Of a DNA stretch of 42,774 nucleotides, positions 19,689 through 27,554 are shown piece after piece. The notes under the pieces are model-generated. The model saw only the letters and a program-made list of their open reading frames with translations. It did not search any database and was not told the origin of the DNA. Numbering within the stretch: position 1 is the first letter of the stretch; every line of letters begins with the position of its first letter. A program made the position numbers and the translations under genes. Source of the DNA: an uncultured Polaribacter sp. (GTDB taxonomy: Bacteria; Bacteroidota; Bacteroidia; Flavobacteriales; Flavobacteriaceae). The stretch spans positions 1 through 42,774 of the forward strand of contig CAJQQH010000063.1 of NCBI GenBank assembly GCA_905480405.1. The letters are read 5' to 3'.

Positions 19689-20142
19689 CTACATCTGTAT
19701 TTCCCATTACTTCTTCAGCTAAATCTGCAAAATCTAAAGCAGCATCATCAATAGCTTTCTCATACTTGTTTTTATCCCAAATCTCTATAATATTCACAGA
19801 CGAAGACATTACAACTTGTTTTTGAATACCAGCAAAATCTAATAAATCCTTTGGTATTAAAACCCTACCTGTAGCATCAAACTCAACCATTTTTACACCC
19901 GCCGTAAATCTTCTAATAAAGTCGTTGTTCTTCTTTTTAAACTTATTTAATTTGTTGATTTTTTCCATCATCAAATTCCATTCCTGCATTGGATACAACT
20001 CCAAACAAGGCTGAAAAACAGCTCTTTTCATAACAAAACCATCTTGCAACACAGAAGACAACTGCTTCTTAAAGACCGATGAAACCATCACCCTTCCTTT
20101 AGCATCTGCCTTACATTCGTATGTACCAATTAGATTTATCAC
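19675..20142 (-). CDS. mraZ: Transcriptional regulator MraZ, GTG start
   Basis: MraZ is a DNA-binding protein of the SpoVT/AbrB fold that controls the dcw cluster and, in the species studied, its own promoter. Two copies of the AbrB-like unit are visible: GTYECKADAKGRVMVSS near the N-terminus and MVEFDATGRVLIPKDLLDFA near residue 90. The start is GTG at 20142; a stop codon lies immediately before it in frame, and the N-terminus INLIGTYECKADAKGR matches the family. It is the first gene of the cluster and has repeated candidate binding sites 34 nt upstream. Confidence 0.96.
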   Translation of the reverse strand: MINLIGTYECKADAKGRVMVSSVFKKQLSSVLQDGFVMKRAVFQPCLELYPMQEWNLMMEKINKLNKFKKKNNDFIRRFTAGVKMVEFDATGRVLIPKDLLDFAGIQKQVVMSSSVNIIEIWDKNKYEKAIDDAALDFADLAEEVMGNTDVDELS

Positions 20143-20162
20143 TTAAAAGTCTTTATAGACAT

Positions 20163-20170
20163 CAAAAATA
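20163..20170 (-). promoter_or_regulatory. -7 box (TATTTTTG) of the dcw/mraZ promoter
   Basis: The minus strand reads TATTTTTG, an exact TAnnTTTG match, 20 nt upstream of the mraZ GTG. The place where a -33 TTG would be expected is occupied by the GTGGTAAAAA repeats instead. Confidence 0.55.
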
Positions 20171-20175
20171 AATAA

Positions 20176-20205
20176 TTTTTACCACTTTTTACCACTTTTT
20201 ACCAC
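20176..20205 (-). promoter_or_regulatory. Three direct repeats, probable MraZ-binding boxes
   Basis: The minus strand carries GTGGTAAAAA three times in exact tandem (plus-strand TTTTTACCAC at 20176, 20186 and 20196). Read in another register this is AAAGTGG-TAA-AAAGTGG-TAA, which fits the AAAGTG[T/G]-N3 repeats recognised by mollicute MraZ. The array ends 5 nt upstream of the -7 box of mraZ, so it overlaps the -33 region. Confidence 0.7.
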
Positions 20206-20311
20206 ATTGTTAATAAGTATTGAAAATCCCCTTTATTCATAGTAACTAGAACCTTGTTAAAAACCCTAATCTATTGATAATGAAATAAAATACTATGTTA
20301 TAAAAAAGAAC

Positions 20312-20319
20312 TACATTTG
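20312..20319 (+). promoter_or_regulatory. -7 box (TACATTTG) for the hydrolase-engB operon
   Basis: TACATTTG is an exact TAnnTTTG match 27 nt upstream of the ATG at 20347. The alternative TTG start at 20317 falls inside this box and is therefore unlikely. The same TACATTTGCG decamer precedes rseP. No good -33 TTG is seen. Confidence 0.5.
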
Positions 20320-20346
20320 CGTTTAGTGAAAACCAAACAAAAATCA

Positions 20347-21111
20347 ATGACTGATACGTTAAAAACCGAAGGAAAATTTATCTACGCTGAAGCTGGAGAA
20401 GGACCTACAATCATTGTTTTACATGGCTTAATGGGTGCTCTAAGTAATTTTGGAGCAACATTTAACCACTTTCCAAACAATGGTTATAAAGTAATTATAC
20501 CAGAACTACCTTTATATTCTTTACCCCTTCTAAAAACCAATGTTAAACATTTAGCTTCGTTTTTAAAAGAGTTTTTAGAATACAAAAAAATAGATAACGC
20601 TATTTTATTAGGAAATTCTTTGGGCGGCCATATTGCCCTATATTTCACTAAACATTACCCTAATAAAGTAAGTGCACTTGTACTTACTGGTAGCTCTGGA
20701 TTGTACGAAAAAGCTATGGGTGATAGTTTTCCAAAAAGAGGAAACTATGAATATATAGAACAAAAGGCAAGAGAAGTTTTTTACGACCCAGAAATTGCTA
20801 CAAAAGAACTAGTTGATGATGTTTATAGTACTGTAAACGATAGAATAAAAGTTTTAAAGACTTTATCTATTGCTAAAAGTGCGATAAGACATAATATGGC
20901 AAATGATTTACCTGAAATGAAACAACCAACTTGTTTAATTTGGGGTAAACAAGACACCGTTACTCCACCTGATGTTGCAGATGAATTTAATAACCTTTTA
21001 CCTAATTCAGATTTATTTTGGATTGATAAATGTGGACATGCTGCTATGATGGAAAAACCAGAAGAATTTAATACAATTCTTTTAGACTGGTTAACGTCTA
21101 GAAATATTTAA
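20347..21111 (+). CDS. Alpha/beta-fold hydrolase
   Basis: This is a 254-residue cytoplasmic alpha/beta hydrolase. VLHGLMGALSNF is the oxyanion-hole HG region, GNSLGG is the nucleophile elbow (Ser91 from this start), IWGKQDTVTPP carries the acid Asp, and CGHAAMMEKPEEF carries the catalytic His. The triad is complete, so it is probably an active esterase or lyase-like hydrolase. The substrate cannot be told. ATG at 20347 is chosen over an upstream TTG that overlaps the promoter. It is followed 42 nt later by engB on the same strand, a common flavobacterial pairing. Confidence 0.92.
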   Translation: MTDTLKTEGKFIYAEAGEGPTIIVLHGLMGALSNFGATFNHFPNNGYKVIIPELPLYSLPLLKTNVKHLASFLKEFLEYKKIDNAILLGNSLGGHIALYFTKHYPNKVSALVLTGSSGLYEKAMGDSFPKRGNYEYIEQKAREVFYDPEIATKELVDDVYSTVNDRIKVLKTLSIAKSAIRHNMANDLPEMKQPTCLIWGKQDTVTPPDVADEFNNLLPNSDLFWIDKCGHAAMMEKPEEFNTILLDWLTSRNI

Positions 21112-21153
21112 ATCCTTACTGAATAAAGCTTCAAGAGCAAAGAACCTATTATA

Positions 21154-21765
21154 ATGAAAATTAGATCTGCAGAATTTTTGATGAGTAACAGTAATGTTAT
21201 TAAAGCACCAAAAGAAAGACTTCCAGAATATGCTTTTATTGGACGTTCCAATGTTGGAAAATCATCATTAATTAATATGTTAATGGAGCGTAAAGGTTTG
21301 GCTAAAATTTCTGGTAAACCTGGTAAAACCCAACTAATAAATCATTTTAAAATAAATGATGAGTGGTTTTTAGTAGATTTACCTGGTTATGGATATGCTC
21401 AAATTTCCAAAAAGAAAAGAACTATTTTTCAGTACTTTATAGAAAACTACTTTAAAGAAAGAGAACAACTAGTTTGTACTTTTGTTCTAATTGACAGCAG
21501 GCACGATCCTCAAAAAATTGACTTAGAATTTATGCAGTTTTTAGGTGAAAATCAGATTCCTTTTTGCCTTGTATTTACAAAAGCAGACAAACTTGGTAGC
21601 TCAAAACTAAATAAGCAAATTTCTTCTTACAAGAAGAAACTATTAAATACTTGGGAAACCTTACCAATGACATTTTTAACCTCTTCTTCTACAGGTTTAG
21701 GTCGAAAAGAGTTTTTAGACTTTATCGATGGCGTAAATGAAGATGTTGCAAAAGATTTTAAATAA
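21154..21765 (+). CDS. engB: Ribosome-biogenesis GTPase EngB (YsxC/YihA)
   Basis: This small essential GTPase acts in 50S subunit assembly. It has the P-loop GRSNVGKSS (residues 30-38), a switch I Thr (GKTQLINHF), the G3 motif DLPGYGYA and the G4 motif TKAD; 203 residues is standard. The pseudouridine synthase starts 6 nt downstream, so they are probably cotranscribed. Confidence 0.97.
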   Translation: MKIRSAEFLMSNSNVIKAPKERLPEYAFIGRSNVGKSSLINMLMERKGLAKISGKPGKTQLINHFKINDEWFLVDLPGYGYAQISKKKRTIFQYFIENYFKEREQLVCTFVLIDSRHDPQKIDLEFMQFLGENQIPFCLVFTKADKLGSSKLNKQISSYKKKLLNTWETLPMTFLTSSSTGLGRKEFLDFIDGVNEDVAKDFK

Positions 21766-21771
21766 TCATTA

Positions 21772-22461
21772 ATGCATTCTACAAAAGAAAACTTACAAGT
21801 TTTATTTGAAGACAATCATATAATTATTGTTAACAAACGCTCTGGAGACATTACACAAGGTGATAAAACCGGAGATAAGCCTTTAAGCGATGTTGTAAAA
21901 GAATACGTAAAAGACAAGTACAACAAAGCTGGTAATGTTTTTTTAGGTGTGGTACATAGATTAGACAGACCTACATCTGGCGTTATTATTTTTGCTCGAA
22001 CATCAAAAGCATTAGAACGTTTAAACAAAATGTTACGCGATAAAACCATTAGCAAAACGTATTGGGCTATTGTAAAAAAACATCCAAAAAAAGAGAAAGA
22101 TACTTTAGTAAATTACTTAAAAAAGAATCCAAAGAATAATAAATCATCCGTTTACGCTAAAGAAATAAAGGACTCTAAAAAAGCAATTTTACACTATAAT
22201 ATAATTAAGAAATTAGACAATTATACTTTAATTGAAGTTGATTTAGAAACAGGAAGACATCATCAAATTAGAGCACAGTTATCCTCTATTGGATTTCCTA
22301 TTAAAGGAGATTTAAAATACGGTTTTGATAGAAGCAATAAAGATGGAAGTATACATTTACATGCTCGAAAAATAGTATTTATTCATCCGGTTTCTAAAGA
22401 AGAAATTTCGGTAATTGCTCCTACTCCAAATGAAGTTATTTGGAATGCCTGTAAGAATTAG
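21772..22461 (+). CDS. RluA-family pseudouridine synthase
   Basis: This isomerises uridine to pseudouridine in rRNA or tRNA. The catalytic motif HRLDRPTSG holds Asp65, and ETGRHHQIRAQLSSIGFPI and LHARKIVFIHP are typical of the RluA/RluC/RluD group. It lacks the N-terminal S4 RNA-binding domain of RluC/RluD, and at 229 residues is in the size range of RluA/TruC. The exact target base cannot be assigned. It starts 6 nt after engB. Confidence 0.93.
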   Translation: MHSTKENLQVLFEDNHIIIVNKRSGDITQGDKTGDKPLSDVVKEYVKDKYNKAGNVFLGVVHRLDRPTSGVIIFARTSKALERLNKMLRDKTISKTYWAIVKKHPKKEKDTLVNYLKKNPKNNKSSVYAKEIKDSKKAILHYNIIKKLDNYTLIEVDLETGRHHQIRAQLSSIGFPIKGDLKYGFDRSNKDGSIHLHARKIVFIHPVSKEEISVIAPTPNEVIWNACKN

Positions 22462-22489
22462 TTTTATTATAATAACTTATATATTTTTT

Positions 22490-23227
22490 ATGACACACGA
22501 AAAAACAGTTTCAGAAGCTATTAATTATAGAAGATCTGTAAGAGTTTATGATGCCAAAAAAACTATAGACAAAACTATTGTAAAAAAGTGCTTAGAACAA
22601 GCTGCTTTGGCTCCCAACAGCAGCAACATGCAATTGTGGGAGTTTTATCACATTACATCTAAAGAGACAATAGCAAAAATAGCCCCTTTTTGCTTCAATC
22701 AAAATGCAGCAAAAACAGCACAACAATTAGTTATTTTTGTTTCTAGAAAAGATTTATGGAAGAAAAGAGCAAAAGCTAATTTAGCATTTATAGACAAAAA
22801 TTTTGGAGCAAAAAATCCTAAATCTACACAAAGCAGTAGAGAAAAAGTAGGCAGAAACTATTATGGGAAAATAATACCTTTTGCATATGCTGATTTTCTT
22901 GGTATTCTTGGTTTATTAAAATACGTTATGGTATCTATTATTGGAATTTTTAAGCCAATTTATAGACAAGTAAGAAAAAGCGACATGAGAATTGTAGCAC
23001 ATAAAACTTGTGGTTTAGCTGCTGAAAATTTTATGATATCTATGGCTGCAGAAGGATATGACACTTGCCCAATGGAAGGATCAGATACATTTCGCGTAAA
23101 AAAATTACTAGGTTTACCTTTTGGTTCAGAAATAAATATGATAGTTTCCTGTGGTATTAGAACAGAAAAAGGAGTTTATGGAGATCGTTTTAGAATCCCT
23201 TTTAACGAAGTTTACAAAGAGGTATAA
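22490..23227 (+). CDS. Nitroreductase-family FMN oxidoreductase
   Basis: This is a 245-residue FMN-dependent, NAD(P)H-using reductase of the nitroreductase fold. AINYRRSVRVYDAKKTI is the N-terminal flavin-phosphate-binding motif, ALAPNSSNMQLWEFY is the second FMN contact, and AAEGYDTCPMEGSD with GLPFGSEINMIVSCGIR is the C-terminal part. The start at 22490 (MTHEKTVSEAI) is chosen; an upstream ATG at 22415 would overlap the preceding gene and add a non-family hydrophobic stretch. Its stop abuts the stop of the converging membrane-protein gene (no gap), and I see no terminator hairpin between them. The physiological substrate is unknown. Confidence 0.92.
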   Translation: MTHEKTVSEAINYRRSVRVYDAKKTIDKTIVKKCLEQAALAPNSSNMQLWEFYHITSKETIAKIAPFCFNQNAAKTAQQLVIFVSRKDLWKKRAKANLAFIDKNFGAKNPKSTQSSREKVGRNYYGKIIPFAYADFLGILGLLKYVMVSIIGIFKPIYRQVRKSDMRIVAHKTCGLAAENFMISMAAEGYDTCPMEGSDTFRVKKLLGLPFGSEINMIVSCGIRTEKGVYGDRFRIPFNEVYKEV

Positions 23228-23917
23228 TTAAAAAGAAACTCTTTTCTTTCCTGAAACAAACTCATAAAAAATTCCAATCGTCAATCCCATAGTAACAAAA
23301 TAAAGCATCTCTGTTAACGGAATATTCAAAAAAGTAATATCGTATTTAGTATTTGCCAATAAATAATATTTTCTCCAATAAGTAGGACTATAAAAAGTAA
23401 ACAATGGAATATAAAACACCAATTGTATACACCAACTTAAAAGAGCTGTTACTAAAGACTCTTTAAACATATCTCTTCTAAAATAAAGCATAATAAACGC
23501 ATAAAGTATATAAATACTACTGTATACAAAAATTGAATTTATTTTTAAAAGTCCTGTTAAAACATACACCGCAACAAAACTAGCTACAAACATTACATAA
23601 AACGTACGCTGTAGTTTTTTTTCCTTTCTGAAAGGGATCAATTGTAATTTAAAGACTGTTTCATAAATTGTAGATACTACACTTATTATTAATGCACCCA
23701 TTAAAACATCTTCAAAATAAGCATATTCCATATTTATAATAGAAGGTGGAATCCAATAATCTCTAAAATGAAAATAATCTGTAAAAGGGGCAATTATCCC
23801 TCCAGCAACCGATGTTCTAATCAACTTTTTTCTTAAATCTTTTCTTTTAAAAAAAATAAAAATCCAAATTGGAACATAACAAAGGCACAAATAAAAAAAA
23901 GCGTATTCCTCTTTCAT
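23228..23917 (-). CDS. Seven-TM protein resembling the lycopene cyclase domain
   Basis: This is a 229-residue protein with about seven membrane helices. Two similar segments are visible: IINMEYAYFEDVLMGALII ending STIYETV (residues ~60-88), and FLNIPLTEMLYFVTMGLTI ending FYEFV (~196-222). The second resembles the NLPLEEWLFFIVVPF...YE motif of CrtYcd/LitBC-type lycopene cyclases, which also have seven helices made of two repeats. The first Glu of the PLEE motif is Thr here. It is therefore a divergent relative or a look-alike, and cyclase activity is not claimed. It starts 8 nt after the penicillin acylase gene, so they form an operon. No other carotenoid genes are in the window. Confidence 0.55.
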   Translation of the reverse strand: MKEEYAFFYLCLCYVPIWIFIFFKRKDLRKKLIRTSVAGGIIAPFTDYFHFRDYWIPPSIINMEYAYFEDVLMGALIISVVSTIYETVFKLQLIPFRKEKKLQRTFYVMFVASFVAVYVLTGLLKINSIFVYSSIYILYAFIMLYFRRDMFKESLVTALLSWCIQLVFYIPLFTFYSPTYWRKYYLLANTKYDITFLNIPLTEMLYFVTMGLTIGIFYEFVSGKKRVSF

Positions 23918-23925
23918 AAAATATT

Positions 23926-26304
23926 TTACTCAGGTTTAAAAATTAAAACATTTTTACTTTTTATAATTTCTTCTTTATTAATCTTCATCTTAAAAAAATC
24001 TCCATTTAAATATTTTTTAGCCTGATCTTTATAATGTTTACTAAAAACACGACCAGATTGACCTGTTGGCAAAATAGCCAAACTATTTTCTACATCAGAG
24101 AAATCTACAATTCTCCTTGTTGATGGGCCTGCTTTTACTTTATAAACACCTGTAGAATCTATATCATAAATCTGATTATTGATTACCTGATCTCCTCCGT
24201 TAGTAACAAAAGGGCCAACGTTAAAGTATTTTCTTAAAGCGGCAACCTCACCTACTGCATGTTTATATTCTACAGAAACAACTCTATCCCAAGTCCAATT
24301 TCCTACATTTTCTCCTAATTGATTTTGTAAGAAAGAAAATGTATTTCTAAAAGAGCTTGTTACTATTTCTTCTTTTGATTCTATTTTATCTTTAGTAGCA
24401 ACATTATCCCACCAAACAGAGTTTACTCTCTTAGATTGTACTGGTAATACCTTTTCTATAAAAGGTGTGTTCTCAAACTGTTTAAAAGCTTCTCCCATTT
24501 CATCAGAAAAAGTGTTTTTCTGAAACTCATATACCATTCTATTATAAATTACTGGAGCAACTTCATTTTTATCAAAATTACCTTTCCATTTTTTTAATAT
24601 TGATATAGCTTGTTTTTCACTTGCAGATAATTTATCCCTATTAATTGAATTCACAAAATCAGATGCAATTTTAGCAGCATTCGGCGATGTAGCGTCCATA
24701 ATCATTTTAGCAACACCTTCCTTTGTCCAATCATTTTTAGGCTCTAATAATTGTACAATTCTCTCCCCTCTATCTTCATTTAAATAATATCCAGGATACA
24801 ACATTCCTGCAATAGAATCTGGTTGATTATTTGCAGAATACACATAATTCCAACTCGGGTTAACAGCTTGTGGGTTTTGTTCAAAATCTAAGTATTCTAG
24901 TATTTCATCATCACCAGATGCTCCGTTTAAATAGGTTTTGGTGTATAATGAATCTCTATATTTATACAGTTTTCCAGAGGCAAACCAAGCTATATTATTT
25001 TTTGCATCACCATACATTATATTTAAACCTGGTGCATGTAATTTCTTTGTTCCTGCTTTAAATTCAGACAATGAATTTGCATGAGACAACTCGTAACCAA
25101 CTTCTAACAACTCGTTTTTGTGCATAGTATAAATCCACTGCATAGCAATAGAGCGTGTGTCATCTATATGATCTAAAAGGCCATTCATTACTGGTCCGTG
25201 CTTACTTACTTTTATTGTATAAATAGAATCTTTTCTTCCTTTAATTTTAAGATGTTTCTCAATTAACTTATAATCAATAAACCCGTTTTCTGTTTTATAC
25301 TGTAGTTTGTTATCAGGATTTTCTTCTTCTATATAAAAATCTATATCATCGTTTTCAAACATTGTTAAACCGTAGGCATAATTTCTATTATGTCCTAAAA
25401 GCGGGTAAGGCGTTAATGCTAAATTAAAACCATACATTTCATAATCTGGTGTTTTAATATGAGCTTGATACCAAACAGAAGGTTGAGAAAAACCAATATG
25501 AGGGTCGTTTGCAAAAATTACTTTTCCGTTTTTTGTTTTATCTGCTCCAATTACCCAAGAATTACTCCCAATAAAAGGAGATATTGGCAAAACATTATAC
25601 AAATCGTGCATTGCTTTTGTAAAACTACCTGTTAATTCTGGTTTTGTTTCATTTTTTATATACGTTAAGTTTTCAAATTCTGCTCCTATTAATTCTTTAA
25701 AATAAGCAGTACCAAGCTTTTCTTTAACTTCATTTAAAAGTGGATCTGTTTTATGCGCAATAGCAAAACTAAAAGCCATATAACCATACACATTATACAT
25801 ATCTTTTAGCGTATATTTTTCTTTTTCTACACCTACCAAAGTGTATTCAATTGGCGTCTTACCATCTTCTATATATTGATTTACTCCTTCTAAATATGCT
25901 AAAGCTAATTTATAATGTTGAGAATTTTTATCTAAATTTTTAATAGTTTCATCAGAAGCTTCTTCAATACCTAATCCAGAAAAAAGTTTATCTGTTCGTA
26001 TTAACTTTTCCCCAAAAATCTCAGACAATCTTCCTGCTGCAATTCTTCTAACCAAATCCATTTGCCATAACCTATCTTGTGCATGTACATATCCTAAAGC
26101 TATATATGCATCTTTTTGAGTTTCCGCATTAATATGAGGCACACCAATTTCATCAAAATAAACAGTAACTTTTTTAGTTAAATTATTAAGTACCAATTCT
26201 CCACTATAATTAGGCTGATACGTTTTAGAATACAACCAAGTACCAGTAATTACAAAAACGAATACTATAATTATAACTTTGAATATTTTTTTTAATAAAT
26301 TCAT
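23926..26304 (-). CDS. Penicillin acylase-family Ntn hydrolase, membrane-anchored
   Basis: This is a 792-residue N-terminal-nucleophile hydrolase. An uncleaved-looking N-terminal helix (residues ~8-24, IFKVIIIVFVFVITGTWLY) suggests a periplasmic enzyme held in the inner membrane. The alpha-chain part has YFDEIGVPHINAET and GYVHAQDRLWQMDLVRR. Autoprocessing should occur at Gly246-Ser247 in FIGSNSW, making Ser247 the nucleophile. FANDPHIGFSQPSVWYQAH and the later NGGDQVIN block are typical of the family. Substrates of such enzymes include beta-lactams and acyl-homoserine lactones; which one applies here is not visible. A TATCTTTG promoter box lies about 20 nt upstream. Confidence 0.93.
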   Translation of the reverse strand: MNLLKKIFKVIIIVFVFVITGTWLYSKTYQPNYSGELVLNNLTKKVTVYFDEIGVPHINAETQKDAYIALGYVHAQDRLWQMDLVRRIAAGRLSEIFGEKLIRTDKLFSGLGIEEASDETIKNLDKNSQHYKLALAYLEGVNQYIEDGKTPIEYTLVGVEKEKYTLKDMYNVYGYMAFSFAIAHKTDPLLNEVKEKLGTAYFKELIGAEFENLTYIKNETKPELTGSFTKAMHDLYNVLPISPFIGSNSWVIGADKTKNGKVIFANDPHIGFSQPSVWYQAHIKTPDYEMYGFNLALTPYPLLGHNRNYAYGLTMFENDDIDFYIEEENPDNKLQYKTENGFIDYKLIEKHLKIKGRKDSIYTIKVSKHGPVMNGLLDHIDDTRSIAMQWIYTMHKNELLEVGYELSHANSLSEFKAGTKKLHAPGLNIMYGDAKNNIAWFASGKLYKYRDSLYTKTYLNGASGDDEILEYLDFEQNPQAVNPSWNYVYSANNQPDSIAGMLYPGYYLNEDRGERIVQLLEPKNDWTKEGVAKMIMDATSPNAAKIASDFVNSINRDKLSASEKQAISILKKWKGNFDKNEVAPVIYNRMVYEFQKNTFSDEMGEAFKQFENTPFIEKVLPVQSKRVNSVWWDNVATKDKIESKEEIVTSSFRNTFSFLQNQLGENVGNWTWDRVVSVEYKHAVGEVAALRKYFNVGPFVTNGGDQVINNQIYDIDSTGVYKVKAGPSTRRIVDFSDVENSLAILPTGQSGRVFSKHYKDQAKKYLNGDFFKMKINKEEIIKSKNVLIFKPE

Positions 26305-26324
26305 TTTAAAAATTTTGAAGAAGT

Positions 26325-26354
26325 CAAAGATAATAGATTTAAATTGTATTTTTG
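26325..26354. promoter_or_regulatory. Closely spaced divergent -7 boxes (acylase and aminotransferase)
   Basis: On the minus strand TATCTTTG (26325-26332) precedes the penicillin acylase gene by 20 nt. On the plus strand TATTTTTG (26347-26354) precedes the DegT gene by 23 nt. Both are exact TAnnTTTG matches, only 14 nt apart and pointing in opposite directions, so the two core promoters overlap. No clear -33 TTG is found for either. Confidence 0.5.
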
Positions 26355-26377
26355 AATCACTAATACTCTATGCTTAC

Positions 26378-27526
26378 ATGAAAAAAATTCAAATGGTAGA
26401 CCTTCAAGGTCAATATCAACAAATTAAAGAAACTGTAGACAATTCTATACAAGAAGTACTAAATTCATCAACATATATAAACGGACCTTTAGTTAAAGAG
26501 TTTCAAAAAAATCTAGAAGACTATTTAGATGTAAAACACGTAATACCATGTGCAAATGGTACAGATGCTTTACAAATAGCAATGATGGGTTTAGGTTTAG
26601 AACAAGGTGACGAAGTTATTACAGCAGATTTTACATTTGCAGCAACTGTAGAAGTTATTGCCTTATTAAAGTTAACACCAGTTTTAGTAGATGTAGATTC
26701 TAAAACATATAATATAGATATTGATGCTCTAAAAAAAGCAATTACACCTAAAACAAAAGCTATTGTACCTGTTCATTTATTCGGACAAGTTGCAAATATG
26801 GATGCTATTCTAGAAATTGCAAGAGAACATAACTTGTTTATTATTGAAGATAATGCACAAGCAATTGGTGCAGATTACACGTTTAAAAACGGAACAAAAC
26901 AAAAAGCCGGAACAATTGGTAATGTAGGTACAACTTCGTTTTTCCCTTCTAAAAACTTAGGTTGTTATGGAGATGGTGGAGCTATTTTTACAAATGATGA
27001 TAAACTTGCTCACACTTTAAGAGGCATTGTAAATCATGGAATGTATACAAGGTACTACCATGATGTAGTTGGTGTTAACTCTAGGTTAGATTCTATTCAA
27101 GCAGGAGTTTTAAAGGCAAAATTACCTTTATTAGATTCATATTGTGAAGCTAGAAGAAATGCGGCTCGTTTTTACAACAATGCTTTTGCAAATAACTCTA
27201 GCATTACAACACCTACTACAGCTTCTTGTGATGAAGTTTGCGACACTTGCAACTGTCATGTTTTTCATCAATATACATTACAAATTACGAATGGAAAACG
27301 TGATGAATTACACAAACACTTATTAGGCAAAGGAATTCCTAATGCAATTTATTACCCTGTTGCTTTACATTCTCAAAAAGCATATAAAGATGCTAGATAT
27401 AAAGAAGAAGATTTTCCTGTTACAAATAACTTAATAAAAACGGTTATTTCTTTACCTATGCATACAGAATTAGATAAAGAACAACTTACTTTTATCACAG
27501 AAAGCATTACAAATTTCTTAAAATAA
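26378..27526 (+). CDS. DegT/DnrJ/EryC1-family sugar aminotransferase
   Basis: This PLP-dependent aminotransferase acts on nucleotide-linked keto sugars, making amino sugars for polysaccharide or O-antigen. It has 382 residues from the ATG at 26378 (MKKIQMVDLQGQYQQIK); upstream codons run through the promoter. Visible parts: PCANGTDALQIAMMGLG, VPVHLFGQ, IIEDNAQAIGA, and SFFPSKNLGCYGDGGAI with the PLP lysine in SKNLG. An unusual Cys cluster C-D-E-V-C-D-T-C-N-C (Cys284, 288, 291, 293) sits just before HVFHQYTL. galE follows 28 nt downstream on the same strand, fitting a nucleotide-sugar pathway. The precise sugar is unknown. Confidence 0.92.
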   Translation: MKKIQMVDLQGQYQQIKETVDNSIQEVLNSSTYINGPLVKEFQKNLEDYLDVKHVIPCANGTDALQIAMMGLGLEQGDEVITADFTFAATVEVIALLKLTPVLVDVDSKTYNIDIDALKKAITPKTKAIVPVHLFGQVANMDAILEIAREHNLFIIEDNAQAIGADYTFKNGTKQKAGTIGNVGTTSFFPSKNLGCYGDGGAIFTNDDKLAHTLRGIVNHGMYTRYYHDVVGVNSRLDSIQAGVLKAKLPLLDSYCEARRNAARFYNNAFANNSSITTPTTASCDEVCDTCNCHVFHQYTLQITNGKRDELHKHLLGKGIPNAIYYPVALHSQKAYKDARYKEEDFPVTNNLIKTVISLPMHTELDKEQLTFITESITNFLK

Positions 27527-27554
27527 AAACATTAAATTTATAATTACCCCAAAT

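Noticed and set aside
22415..22489. Upstream start for the nitroreductase
   Set aside because: It would overlap the pseudouridine synthase gene by 47 nt and adds a stretch not seen in the family; the ATG at 22490 gives a normal N-terminus.
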